From assembly GCA_043820985.1 (NCBI GenBank), contig JBDRDH010000213.1, forward strand, positions 1-64,000: 64,000 nt of DNA, given 5' to 3'. Shown piece by piece: positions 8,586-17,190 of this stretch (position 1 is the first letter of the stretch; every line of letters begins with the position of its first letter). The translations under genes were made by a program, and so were the position numbers. The stretch comes from JAAYXS01 sp043820985 (GTDB lineage: Bacteria; Planctomycetota; Phycisphaerae; UBA1845; Fen-1342). Under the pieces are notes generated by a model. It was not told the DNA's origin. It saw nothing but the letters and a program-made list of their open reading frames with translations, and did no database searches.

Positions 8586-9980
8586 TTAAGGCGTGCCGGG
8601 CATGACCGACGGCCTACTCGCGGCGGGTTGCGAAGCGGCCCGCTGTCTCTGTGCAGGCGTCGGGATCCGCTCAAGGCGTGGCACTAGTTCCTTCTTGAAG
8701 ATATCATCGATGGGCTGTCGCAGCGCAGCGCGCTTCTTCAGCAAGCCAGGGTCTGCGGGGTTCTGCCTAAGGTCTTTTTCGAGTCGGTCTATGATCTCGG
8801 TCTTTTTCCGCAAGTATTCGTCGGCTCGTTCCTTGCAGTGCCGGTGGATCTTCCACGCCTTTTCGGACTGTTCTTTGTTGAGGTTGTAGTTGCGGATGAA
8901 GTGCAGGACGTACCGTTCCCAATCGCTCAGATCGTCGAGACGCGGCCGCAGGTTCCCTTGTTGTGGAAAGATGTGATCGCTGCCCTCTCGCCAGAGGTAC
9001 TCCATCGTTGGCCCCATCCGTTTACCCTTCTTCACCGCCGCCCACCATTCCTTGTAGCTCACCGGCTTCTGACCGTCCCAAACATGTCCGCCCGGGGGCG
9101 GCGCCGCCGGCAACGAGCCGTTCTGCGGGGAGACAAGTACGCCTGGTTCGAGGCCGATCACCGCGGGCAGCAGTTTCTTCATTCCAGGGTCGTTGAATGT
9201 GGCGCGCTCTATCTCGACGTGTCGTCTCAGCGTGCCCAGTCCGTACGTCGAGCAAGACCGTGGGAACCATACTTCACCGTACTGTTCGAGCACCACTTCG
9301 ACTCTGACAAGTTCGTTGCCAAGGCTGTTTTCGACGAGCACCCGCTCGGGATTCCAGCCCTTCTCCGGATTGATGTACCAGATCATGCGCTGGCCGGTAG
9401 CGTTTTCCACGCGCGACACTCTGTGTATTCCGTCGGCCAGGACCTCCTCTTCAAAGAGGCTGTCGCCGCGCCCCAGCTTGAGCACGTCATCCGTTTCGAG
9501 CCGCTCGTACGACTTGAGGTGCGCGACCAGGCCGAGCGCACGGATATCCTTGAGCGGGCAGAAGTGTCGCCATTCTTCGACGTTCTTGTTCTTCCAGAAG
9601 CTTGCCGCAGCCGTGCCTCTCGCGTAGTCCCACACATCGCCGCTTTTCCCAACGAGACATCCTCGGCTCGTGACGCAGACTGGTAAACCCTGTTCGTCGT
9701 ATTGATAGACGCCCTCGGAATCGCCCAGATCCTCATACGCGAAGTCTCCGTTCCAGGCCAGGCGAGAATGATGCAGCCTCTCGATCGGCCCGCTCAGCGA
9801 GGCCGCCCGCCAATCGCGCCTCGGGGGCTGGCCCTCGCGGTGCTCCAGCGACCGCCAGCGAATGTCCAGAGTGCCGATGTCGCGCCGGCACTGCAGGGCC
9901 ATGCGCAGGGCGAAAGGCACTTCGGAGACTCCGGCTGGCGCTTGAACGACGAACAGATAGCAAACCAGTACGTTCAGCAC
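8586..9980 (-). CDS. Secreted protein of unknown function, paralogue of the 3485-4861 gene
   Basis: A 464-residue protein starting with a short signal peptide (MLNVLVCYLFVVQAPAGVSE). It shares architecture and landmarks with the plus-strand paralogue: MIWYINPEKGWNPERV, then YGEVWFPRSCSTYG, then ATFNDPGMKKLLPAVIGLEPG. Its C-terminal helical region reads WERYVLHFIRNYNLNKEQSEK, with a downstream HCKERADEYLRKK repeat and the tail KELVPRLERIPTPAQRQ, closely matching the other copy. The middle differs and includes a proline/glycine loop. It is the last gene of a minus-strand run: broken DUF1573 gene, Cys-rich exported protein, this gene. Function unknown. Confidence 0.7.
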   Translation of the reverse strand: MLNVLVCYLFVVQAPAGVSEVPFALRMALQCRRDIGTLDIRWRSLEHREGQPPRRDWRAASLSGPIERLHHSRLAWNGDFAYEDLGDSEGVYQYDEQGLPVCVTSRGCLVGKSGDVWDYARGTAAASFWKNKNVEEWRHFCPLKDIRALGLVAHLKSYERLETDDVLKLGRGDSLFEEEVLADGIHRVSRVENATGQRMIWYINPEKGWNPERVLVENSLGNELVRVEVVLEQYGEVWFPRSCSTYGLGTLRRHVEIERATFNDPGMKKLLPAVIGLEPGVLVSPQNGSLPAAPPPGGHVWDGQKPVSYKEWWAAVKKGKRMGPTMEYLWREGSDHIFPQQGNLRPRLDDLSDWERYVLHFIRNYNLNKEQSEKAWKIHRHCKERADEYLRKKTEIIDRLEKDLRQNPADPGLLKKRAALRQPIDDIFKKELVPRLERIPTPAQRQRAASQPAASRPSVMPGTP

Positions 9981-10104
9981 GATCTCAAACCCTGCTTCGC
10001 TGAAATTGAGATGAGACGGCCACCCTGAGAACTGTCAGATACTGTCTCCTGGCGCCTCTACATCCGGATCGCCCATCGGGTCTGAACGGGTTGCGGACTA
10101 CGCC

Positions 10105-10572
10105 TTACTCGATCCACGTGTCGTCGTGGCAGGGACCCTGTCCGAGGTCACCGACGGTAATGGTCGTCCAGTACGGCCCGAAGGATTCCAGATTGCAGTC
10201 ATCACTCCACACAGCGCAATCACTAAGGCACACATTGGACACGCCGTACAGCCCCGACGACTGACAAGTCACGAGCTCGCCACACAGCACAATCTGCGAT
10301 TTCCCATGCAAGCCGTCTTCGGCTGGGACCCAATTCGGGATGTCCTCGCAGAGCTGCCAGCCAATTCCGAGTGAGCAGTACATCAGAAGCTCGTATTGTT
10401 GCGTCCGTGCGCACCAGTCCTCTGCCCAGACATCACAGTCGCAGTCGGGGCAGTTGTTTACGCAACACGGCTTTTCGCCATCCTGTACGTAGCACTTATC
10501 AGCCCCCGCCTGGCCCGGCCATGCCAGAAGCGCGACCGTAAGCGATAGGGCGGCCAACACCACTTTCTTCAT
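10105..10572 (-). CDS. Small cysteine-rich exported protein
   Basis: From ATG 10572 (AGGGAGA site upstream) the product is 155 residues with a textbook signal peptide, MKKVVLAALSLTVALLAW, and a cleavage site near QAGADK. The mature part has about 15 cysteines, including closely spaced groups (KPCCVNNCPDCDCD, then EDWCART), so it is probably disulfide-stabilised outside the cytoplasm. It has a weakly repeated pattern with CSLGIG and CLSDCAVWSDDC. It lies between the frameshifted DUF1573 gene, 34 bases upstream, and the 464-residue secreted protein downstream. I recognise no family. The in-frame extension to 10632 is rejected because the signal peptide would become internal. Confidence 0.65.
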   Translation of the reverse strand: MKKVVLAALSLTVALLAWPGQAGADKCYVQDGEKPCCVNNCPDCDCDVWAEDWCARTQQYELLMYCSLGIGWQLCEDIPNWVPAEDGLHGKSQIVLCGELVTCQSSGLYGVSNVCLSDCAVWSDDCNLESFGPYWTTITVGDLGQGPCHDDTWIE

Positions 10573-10606
10573 CGCAGTTCTCCCTGTGAACGAAACACAC
10601 CGAAAA

Positions 10607-11595
10607 CTATTGGGGCATATGCACCAACACACGAGCGCTCATACCCCGCGAGTCCACCACGCGGACGCATACCGCGCCTGACGCGTCGGACGATGCCCGC
10701 CTCCGGAGCACCAAGCTACCGTCCTCGGACAGTTGTGCATCCACGATGTCGCTGCTATCGATCGAAATGATCGTTACTGGTTCACCGTTGCCGTCGACGA
10801 ATCGGATTCGCTTCTGTTCACCCGCCCGTAGGACCAGTTGGGATGGTATGGCCCGCAAGGGCTGGAATCCTACTGCTCTCACAGTGATTACGCGCAATGG
10901 GACCGCATCGTCCGACGTGCGGACTCGGATGGTGCCCGAGTTCAAGCCGTCGGCGAGTCTCTCCGTCCGCAGGTCGATGATGACCGCTGTCTGCCCGAGG
11001 CCCTCCTCGACGTATTTCGCGGTGAGCCACCCGGAACTCACCTCGGGCTCTCCAAGTAGGTGGAATGAGGTATCCCCGCTGAACAAGACCGAAGTGTGCT
11101 GTGCCGTGTCATCCACCAGGGAGACGCGCCCGAATCTACGAGCGACTCGCTTACGCGATACGTGGGGACGACCCGAATGAAGATATGTGCCGTGAACTCC
11201 CGTGCATCGGCGAATACAAGTGTTATATCGCGATCAAGCCTGCCCAGCTCCGTGCCGACCTCCAGCGTGCCGTTCAGCTCAAGGCTCTCTCGCGCCAGTA
11301 TGGCAATCCGGCGGTGCTTTTCCAGGTCCAGGAGAGTACAGCCGCAAGATCGTACGATCTCTTTGACCGCCATCGGTTTCTCGGAGCCGTTAACAAACGT
11401 GAATCGAAATGGGAGTGTCTGGCCCCACTGCTGATCGCCAAAGTCAATGGCCTGCGGCACGAAACCGGTGTGGAGTGCTGTGTCTGGCTCTTTGGTTAAG
11501 ATGACGGCTGGCTGACAATAACAATAAAGTACCCCCCCCACAACTACACCACCAATCACTCCGATGGCCCAGAGTCTCATGTCCTTCCCCGTCAA
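10607..11595 (-). pseudogene. DUF1573 domain gene broken by a single-base frameshift
   Basis: The first frame begins at ATG 11595 with a hydrophobic anchor (AIGVIGGVVVGGVLYCYC). It continues with the DUF1573 landmarks FTFVNGSEKPMAV and IVRSCGCTL, then loses the family pattern after VSESLVD. A second frame, open to 10607, continues the expected sequence as FGRVSLVDDTAQHTSVLFSG and on through a second Ig-like repeat. The switch lies at plus-strand 11133-11134, where GATTCGG on the coding strand would read in one frame if it were GATTTCGG. One deleted T therefore explains the break; a sequencing or assembly error is equally possible. It is a paralogue of the intact gene at 2625-3464. Confidence 0.75.
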
Positions 11596-11661
11596 TTATT
11601 GAAATGTTAACACGTATCTGCAGGATTGTCCACATGAAAGCGCAAGAAAGCGGGAGATTGC

Positions 11662-12258
11662 TTAACGCGGACGGTCTTGCCACGCAGGTGAGTCAGAGGT
11701 TAGGCAAATCCGACCGATGTCGTCCACTTCGCCATGCCTAGCCGTCAGGTGGACATAAGTTTCAGCGACTACCGGCGTGTCCGCCAGGTTGAGGCGTTGA
11801 CGAACGGACTGGATCGCGTCGGTGGTGGGGCCCTCGATTTCGACAAACCAGCCCAGGCGCGGGAGTTCATCGAGTACCACTTCGCAGTCGCCGAGGCGCC
11901 AGGTCTCGCGGCGCTTCTCGTAACGAATGACTTCGTGGAAGCCGATCCGGTCGAGGATTGCCAGGGCGGTGTCGGCGTCGAGCAACTCGGTTTCATACTC
12001 CGTCCGCGATTTGAATTCGCCCGCGGCGCGCGGCCCCTTGAACGTCAATATCGCTCCATGACGCTCGGCATCGTCCAGCGACCGCCACGTTCGTATGCGT
12101 AAACCCCGTCCCGCCGACAGCAACCGCCGCTTGGGTGTATCGAGGATATGGTTGATCTCATGCACGAAATCAAGTCGCTCGGCGCCGCACTTAACCAGCA
12201 ATTGCCGCAAATCGGCCGGATCGGCGAGCCGGAATTTTACCTCGATTTCCCTGTTCAT
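11662..12258 (-). CDS. CYTH domain protein (class IV adenylate cyclase-like / triphosphatase)
   Basis: The start at ATG 12258 puts the hallmark EIEVKF at residues 4-9 of a 198-residue protein. Further CYTH landmarks follow: RGLRIRTW, ILTFKGP, SRTEYETELLDAD, RYEKRRETWRL and VVLDELPRLGWFVEIEGP. These alternating acidic and basic residues line the eight-stranded tunnel that binds triphosphates with divalent metal. Members include CyaB-type class IV adenylate cyclases and thiamine/inorganic triphosphatases, and the substrate cannot be chosen from sequence. The ORF extends 16 codons upstream, but that region lacks family similarity. It is a cytoplasmic, single gene. Confidence 0.88.
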   Translation of the reverse strand: MNREIEVKFRLADPADLRQLLVKCGAERLDFVHEINHILDTPKRRLLSAGRGLRIRTWRSLDDAERHGAILTFKGPRAAGEFKSRTEYETELLDADTALAILDRIGFHEVIRYEKRRETWRLGDCEVVLDELPRLGWFVEIEGPTTDAIQSVRQRLNLADTPVVAETYVHLTARHGEVDDIGRICLTSDSPAWQDRPR

Positions 12259-12432
12259 CGGCCTGCTCACGATTGACACGGATGCCACCGTGACGCATCC
12301 TACCATTCACCGCCGTTGATGCCTATCATCGCGGCGGGCAGGTCGGGCCGCTGGATGGCGCTGATTGCGGCACGGTACTTTGGTTGGATCGCCACGGCCG
12401 GACTTGAAAACCTGTCATAGCGAGTGGATCTG

Positions 12433-13842
12433 ATGCGATTGGGGCTTGCTATTTTAACGAGCGTGCTAATCTGGGGGGTGGTGGCCGTGGCGCCGGCACA
12501 AGACGCCGAACCACCACGCAGCTTTCTCCAGCAGCAGCGATTGATCGATGAAAAGCTCCAGGAGGAGCGTGCCGAAATGGCGCCGGTCAGTTCGCTGGTC
12601 GATTTCCAGTGGGGCGGCTGGCTCGAGTACTACCTCTTCCATTTCGATGACGGCCTGCAGAAATCCCGCCACGTGCAACGGCCCGGGCTGTCATTCTGGA
12701 CGCGGTTGCAACTCGATGACGGCACGCACGAATTCTTCGCGCGCGTCAAGCTGCGGTATACCTACTTCGGTCACGGCGACGAGATCGATCGCCAGCAGGA
12801 CTGGTGGGGGCCGAATTTCGACCGGGCCTGGTACCGCGTCGATATCGGCCGGGCGTTGCGGCTGACCGAGCCGTCCGATCCGTATCAACTGCAAGCCCGC
12901 ATCGGCCGGCAGGCCACGCAGTTCGGTACCGGCTACGCCCTGGACATGCCGCTGGACGCCGTCACGGTGATCGGCCAGATCCATGATTTCCGCCTCAAGG
13001 GCCTCTTCGGCAAGACCATCGGTAGCTATCCCAACATCGACCGTAGCGATCCGGTCGACAGCCACAGCCACCGGTACCTCTTTGGCGCGCAGTTGAGCTA
13101 TCACGGCTTTGAGCGGCATGAGCCGTTCATCTACACCTTCTGGAACAATGACAAGACCGACGAACGGCCCAGGGACCGTTTCCAGGGCTACGCTTACGAT
13201 ACGTGCTACGTCGGCCTAGGCTCGCATGGCGAACTCGCGCACAACCTGCGCTACTGGGCCGAAGCGGTCTACGAGTCCGGGCAGAGCTATGGCGATGGCG
13301 ATTTCCTCCGGCGGGACACCGTCGCGGCTTACGGCTGGGACATCGGCCTGGAATACCTGTTCGATACGGCGATGCGGCCGCGCGTCTCAGCGGAATACAT
13401 GTTCGCCAGCGGCGATCCGAATCGGCTGTTCAGCCCGACCAACGCGCAGGGCGGCAACTACCCCGACCGGAAGGATAGTAGTTTCGTGGCGTTCGGTTAC
13501 CGGGATACGGGTATCGCCACCGGATTCACGCCGAGCAATATGCACATCTGGCGGGCGGGAGCGTCGCTGGCGCCGCTGGAAAAGATCGAGTTGTTCCGCA
13601 ATCTGGAAATTGGCACGAACTGGTTCCTGTATCACAAAAATCGCACGCGCGCCGCGATCAGTGACTTCACCGCCCAGCAATTCGACGGGCACGTCGGCTG
13701 GGAAATGGACTATTTTGTCAACTGGCGGCTGGCTTCGGACGTGTCGTGGACGGCCCGCTGGGGGACCTTCTTCCCCGGCGACGCGTATCAGGATCGCGAC
13801 TCGCGGCACTTCATCTTCACCGGCCTGACTTGGAGCTTCTGA
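12433..13842 (+). CDS. AlgE-like outer-membrane porin (alginate export family)
   Basis: Starting at ATG 12433 (GTG 12424 is possible) the protein has 469 residues and a signal peptide ending near APAQ. The mature part is a run of amphipathic beta-strands rich in Tyr, Trp, Arg and Asp: WLEYYLFHFDDG, VKLRYTYFGHGDE, ARIGRQATQFGTGYALDMP, SAEYMFASGDPNR. The C-terminus is LTWSF, ending in the phenylalanine used by the BAM machinery. The overall layout matches the alginate_exp/AlgE-like family of 18-stranded barrels. This supports a true outer membrane. The actual substrate is unknown. It is translationally coupled to the downstream lipoprotein gene. Confidence 0.8.
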   Translation: MRLGLAILTSVLIWGVVAVAPAQDAEPPRSFLQQQRLIDEKLQEERAEMAPVSSLVDFQWGGWLEYYLFHFDDGLQKSRHVQRPGLSFWTRLQLDDGTHEFFARVKLRYTYFGHGDEIDRQQDWWGPNFDRAWYRVDIGRALRLTEPSDPYQLQARIGRQATQFGTGYALDMPLDAVTVIGQIHDFRLKGLFGKTIGSYPNIDRSDPVDSHSHRYLFGAQLSYHGFERHEPFIYTFWNNDKTDERPRDRFQGYAYDTCYVGLGSHGELAHNLRYWAEAVYESGQSYGDGDFLRRDTVAAYGWDIGLEYLFDTAMRPRVSAEYMFASGDPNRLFSPTNAQGGNYPDRKDSSFVAFGYRDTGIATGFTPSNMHIWRAGASLAPLEKIELFRNLEIGTNWFLYHKNRTRAAISDFTAQQFDGHVGWEMDYFVNWRLASDVSWTARWGTFFPGDAYQDRDSRHFIFTGLTWSF

Positions 13843-14378
13843 TGATCCGGGTGCTATTGACCGCAATGATCGTCGTGGGATTGTGCGGCTGCCAGGCGGC
13901 TTCGCCGCGCTTGTCCAGCACCACGCAGCCGGCGGTGCCGACCGAGGGTAACGGGGCCCTGGCGGAATATATCGCCGACCAGCCGTACCTGACCGCCGAG
14001 CCGGCTTTTCGCGCCGTATACATCCTGTCTAATGGGACGGTCTTCGAGGGTGACTACGGGACTCTGGCCGGACAGCTCCAGGCCGACGGTCTGATCAAGT
14101 CGGCGGACATCCCGCCGGACGCGCTGCTGAGCCGGTCGACCGTTGGTTATTTGCTGTGCAAGGCGTGTGACGTGCAGACCGGCTTGAACTGGAAGCTCAC
14201 CGGCCTGGGCCGCTACGCCTGGCGCGAGCTGAACTACCTGGGCATTGCCAGTCCGATCGGCGAATACGGCTACGTCCCCGGCGGCCAATTCATCGGCATG
14301 CTGGCCCGCTGCGAGGATTACATGCACCGCATCCAGAAAGACGGGGAAGAACGCGTCGAACTCGGCGCGGAACCGTAG
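13842..14378 (+). CDS. Lipoprotein coupled to the AlgE-like porin
   Basis: ATG 13842 overlaps the porin stop by one base (TGATG), so translation is coupled. The 178-residue product begins MIRVLLTAMIVVGLCGC, a lipoprotein signal peptide with a plausible lipobox LCGC, cysteine at residue 17. The rest is a compact domain without membrane segments. Its conserved-looking core includes ADQPYLTAEPAFRAVYILSNG and STVGYLLCKACDVQTGLNWKL, plus GLGRYAWRELNYLGI. I do not recognise the family. The pairing suggests a periplasmic or outer-membrane accessory of the porin. The upstream extension to 13746 lies inside the porin gene and is not credible. Confidence 0.75.
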   Translation: MIRVLLTAMIVVGLCGCQAASPRLSSTTQPAVPTEGNGALAEYIADQPYLTAEPAFRAVYILSNGTVFEGDYGTLAGQLQADGLIKSADIPPDALLSRSTVGYLLCKACDVQTGLNWKLTGLGRYAWRELNYLGIASPIGEYGYVPGGQFIGMLARCEDYMHRIQKDGEERVELGAEP

Positions 14379-14408
14379 GGCGGAACAGGGCCGCAATCGC
14401 ACAAATCC

Positions 14409-14434
14409 GTAGCGTTCGGCCTCTGTGCCGGACG
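14409..14434. repeat. GTAGCG-type palindromic module (degenerate copy)
   Basis: GTAGCGTTCGGCC followed by TCTGTGCCGGACG is a diverged copy of the module seen at 35966-35993 and 44811-44835 (consensus GTAGCG, then YYCGGSCTC, then TGT, then SCCGGACG). The inner arms CGGCC/GCCGG... allow a short hairpin. Its position just after the porin-lipoprotein pair, next to another palindromic element, suggests that such gaps accumulate these modules. Confidence 0.5.
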
Positions 14435-14455
14435 TTTTGGCTGAGCGCTCAATCT

Positions 14456-14509
14456 GAGCCCCAAGCGCGAGCGCTGGATTTTGACCGGTCGCTGGCGCTC
14501 GCGACTCGG
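14456..14509. repeat. GAGCCCCAAGCGC-type inverted-repeat element
   Basis: The left arm GAGCCCCAAGCGCGAGCGC and the right arm, which read on the other strand is GAGTCGCGAGCGCCAGCG, are imperfectly complementary around a short AT-richer centre. A longer, better-preserved copy lies at 19736-19811. GAGCCCC...GGGGCTC elements of this type are dispersed non-coding palindromes in planctomycete genomes. Together with the neighbouring module it accounts for most of the 330-base gap 14379-14708; the rest shows nothing recognisable. Confidence 0.6.
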
Positions 14510-14613
14510 ATTCCCTGGCGACATGAATCGCCGATAGTAGCCTCAACCACTCGACCTCGCGCAATATGGCGGTACTCGCTAGTAGCAGGGACATGGAATC
14601 CCGGGTAGAGTCC

Positions 14614-14712
14614 ATGGTCTCAATGTCGAAGCTTGTTCTCGCCGCCGGTGGGGCGTTCGGAATGCTACTGGCGGTGGTAGCACGGAGCAGCGGAACGGAG
14701 TGCACAGGATGA
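14614..14712 (+). CDS. Possible 32-residue membrane peptide overlapping the helicase start
   Basis: ATG 14614 opens a frame that stops at TGA 14710-14712, sharing ATGA with the helicase start at 14709, an arrangement typical of translational coupling. The product begins MVSMSKLVLAAGGAFGMLLA and has one hydrophobic stretch. The ribosome-binding site is weak and no homologue is recalled. It may be chance or a remnant of a longer gene, so it is listed mainly because of the overlap. Confidence 0.25.
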   Translation: MVSMSKLVLAAGGAFGMLLAVVARSSGTECTG

Positions 14713-16553
14713 CTGCACGACTGCATGAGCAACGAGGGCCACTACTCCTCCTAGCTGGTCCGGGAACAGGAAAGACGTATCAGCTTGCGCTCAGGATTAA
14801 GCACCTTATCGAAAAGAAGCGGGTCGATCCAGCGCAGATCACTGTTGTCACATTCACGGCGGCAGCCGCAGCGAATATGCGCGCGCGGATTTCAAATCCT
14901 CAGACGCGTGAGCTGTATGTCGAGCCAAGCTGCCAGCCTGAGACAATCCGGACGATGCACAGTCTCGGATACGCGATCATTCGAGAGAATGCAGCACAGA
15001 TCGGTCTTCGCGAGCGCCCGCGCGTGGTCACGTCTGATGCGACGAAGGCGATTCTACTCGGCGATGCCGCCCAGATCGCCGACCTGGAGCGCGATGCCTG
15101 TGCGGAGACGTTACAGTGCCGTCAATGTGGCAAGTGTGAGCCGGAGGATTGTTCGAAATGCGCTATCTGCGCTCGGTACGAGTCCATTCTGCGGGCGTGC
15201 AACGCAATCGACTACGATGACCAGATACTCTTAGCAGGTAGGCTTCTACGTGCGCACCCAGAGCTGGCTTCGCAGTACCAGGCCAAAGCGGTGGAGCTGC
15301 TCGTTGATGAGTATCAGGATATCAACGCTGGCCAGTTTGAACTCATTAGGATACTATCTGACAGTCAACAGGACGGGTTGTTCGTCGTCGGCGATGACGA
15401 CCAGAGTATTTACTCATGGCGCGGGGGATCGCCGGAGTACGTCCGCAACTTCCAGCAGCACTTCGGTACGAATGCGAGGGTGGAACCCCTGACACGATCG
15501 TACCGTTGTCACAGGCACATACTTGACGGGGCGCTCGGGGTGGTGCGTCAGTACGACGCGATCCGTATGGAGAAGGGGGCGCTGGAGTACGAGCATGGCG
15601 ATGGGCCCAAGATCCAGATTCACAATGTCGCGAGCGATAAGCAGGAGGCGCGCATCGTTTTGAAGATCATCGACAAGGCACTTCCTTCGAAGAACGTATT
15701 GGTGCTCGTGCCAAACCGCAATTACGCATCACTAATCAGGGAGCAACTCAGGCGGGCAAGGATGCCGTACTTCGCGCCAGAGCCTCTGCCCGGCAAGGGG
15801 CTCCCCATTCTGGCGCGTCTCGCGACTTGGCTCGCAGCCGAGGAGGAGAGTTTGGCGCTGCGCGAGTGCATTCACGCGATGTTGGATAGACCGGGCTCGC
15901 CATTGCCATCAAGTCGCGCGTGGAGCGACGAGAACAAGGCAAGGAGGGAAGAAGGGTTGTCGCGTATAAGCCACCTTTGGGATACGGTCGTAGGAGAGGG
16001 CGTTTCGCTTTGGGACAGCCTGCAGAGAGCATCGCGCTCCAAAGATGATTTGCTGGTGTCCGTCAACAAAAGTTGTGCTAATCTCAGGGGACTCTACACC
16101 GACGACGAAGTTGACGCGTTACTTAAGGAGGCGTCGACCCTCCTCAGGCCCTGGAGTTCAGCCTCGGCCCTGACTGAGGAGCTCCAGGATTGGGTTAACA
16201 AGTGGCAGGCGGTCTCTGATTATAGCTCAGGGGCCAGCGTTCATGTCATGACATTGCAGGGCGCGAAGGGACTTGAGGCGGACGTAGTTTGTGTTGTAGG
16301 TCTTGAAGACAACGCTGTTCCCGGAAATGCAAGTGCGGGAGAGGATCTGGCAGAGAAAAGCCGACTAATGTATGTCTCAATGACGAGAGCGAAGAACGAA
16401 CTACATTTGTTCCACGCACGCACGCGGTCCGGCGCTGTCTCATTTCAACAGATCCACCACACGGGAGGGCTACACAAGTTGATGCCCACGCGTTTCCTCA
16501 AGGCTATTCCAGGCACTTGCTACGAGAAGCGCTCGTACCCGGCGAAACGGTGA
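14709..16553 (+). CDS. UvrD/Rep-like SF1 helicase with a six-cysteine cluster
   Basis: The start at ATG 14709 has GGAG 8 bases upstream and gives 614 residues. SF1A motifs are in order: Walker A GPGTGKT (17-23), TFTAAAAANMRARI (motif Ia), LLVDEYQDIN (motif II), GDDDQSIYSWRGG (motif III), LTRSYR (motif IV region), TLQGAKGLEADVV (motif V) and YVSMTRAK (motif VI). It should be a 3'-5' ATP-dependent DNA helicase. Two features are odd. The Q-motif that normally precedes Walker A (LNPxQ) is missing, so the N-terminus may be truncated. Cysteines at 137, 140, 143, 148, 151 and 154 form CxxCxxCx4CxxCxxC between motifs Ia and II, suggesting a zinc or iron-sulfur site. Confidence 0.85.
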   Translation: MTARLHEQRGPLLLLAGPGTGKTYQLALRIKHLIEKKRVDPAQITVVTFTAAAAANMRARISNPQTRELYVEPSCQPETIRTMHSLGYAIIRENAAQIGLRERPRVVTSDATKAILLGDAAQIADLERDACAETLQCRQCGKCEPEDCSKCAICARYESILRACNAIDYDDQILLAGRLLRAHPELASQYQAKAVELLVDEYQDINAGQFELIRILSDSQQDGLFVVGDDDQSIYSWRGGSPEYVRNFQQHFGTNARVEPLTRSYRCHRHILDGALGVVRQYDAIRMEKGALEYEHGDGPKIQIHNVASDKQEARIVLKIIDKALPSKNVLVLVPNRNYASLIREQLRRARMPYFAPEPLPGKGLPILARLATWLAAEEESLALRECIHAMLDRPGSPLPSSRAWSDENKARREEGLSRISHLWDTVVGEGVSLWDSLQRASRSKDDLLVSVNKSCANLRGLYTDDEVDALLKEASTLLRPWSSASALTEELQDWVNKWQAVSDYSSGASVHVMTLQGAKGLEADVVCVVGLEDNAVPGNASAGEDLAEKSRLMYVSMTRAKNELHLFHARTRSGAVSFQQIHHTGGLHKLMPTRFLKAIPGTCYEKRSYPAKR

Positions 16554-16748
16554 TCGAACGAAGTGAGGGTAGGCCACTCGGGGGGCATAGCGTCATCCCA
16601 ACGGGACCCGGGGTGGGTGGGGGTGATCGTCTCCCAGCGTTTCACTCTGGGCTACGTTCATCGCGTCCTTACAGGACGAGTTGGTCTGTCATTATTGCTC
16701 GGGATGCGGGGTGGGGTATGATTGTCCGGAGCCTGGAGGAACGTCGGC

Positions 16749-17189
16749 ATGAACGTGATAAAGGGCATCGTCACGGTGATTGGTCGAATCTGCCTGGCGG
16801 CAATCTTTCTGATGAGTGCCGCGGGTAACAAGATTCCGAATTTCGCGGCCGTGACCGAATATATGGCCGATGAGCGCGTCCCGTTGCCCGGGATCGCGCT
16901 GGCCGGCGCGATCGTGTTTCTGATCGCTGGCGGACTTTCGCTCATTGTGGGATACCGGACCCGGCTGGGGGCGGCGTTACTACTGGTGTTTCTACTGTTG
17001 GCGACGTATTTCTTCCACGACTTCTGGACGTTCGCGGATGGACCGGCCAGGCAGCAGCAGATGATCCAGTTCATGAAAAACCTCGCACTAATGGGCGCGA
17101 TGCTCTTCATCCTCGCGAACGGTCCCGGCCCGTGGAGCCTGGACGCCTGGACGGCGCGCCGGCGTCGAAAGCGACTCCCGCGGGAATGA
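16749..17189 (+). CDS. DoxX family membrane protein
   Basis: ATG 16749 has GGAGGA 8 bases upstream; the 9-codon extension to 16722 is unlikely. The 146-residue protein has four hydrophobic helices. The first carries the DoxX-like GRICLAAIFLMSAAGNKIPN, and the second lies after VPLPGIALAGAIVFLIAGG. The mid-protein HDFW motif (TYFFHDFWTF) is typical of the family. It ends with a basic tail (RRRRKR). DoxX proteins are small integral membrane proteins sometimes linked to thiosulfate or redox stress functions; no partner here narrows the role. Confidence 0.85.
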   Translation: MNVIKGIVTVIGRICLAAIFLMSAAGNKIPNFAAVTEYMADERVPLPGIALAGAIVFLIAGGLSLIVGYRTRLGAALLLVFLLLATYFFHDFWTFADGPARQQQMIQFMKNLALMGAMLFILANGPGPWSLDAWTARRRRKRLPRE

Positions 17190-17190
17190 C

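Noticed and set aside
6776..8674. A 632-codon open frame antisense to dxs
   Set aside because: It is a shadow of the high-G+C dxs coding sequence, with Arg/His/Gln-rich composition and no family motif. Similar long antisense frames over metK (20014-21306), the GH172 gene (23680-24849) and the ribbon methyltransferase (52361-53596) were rejected for the same reason.
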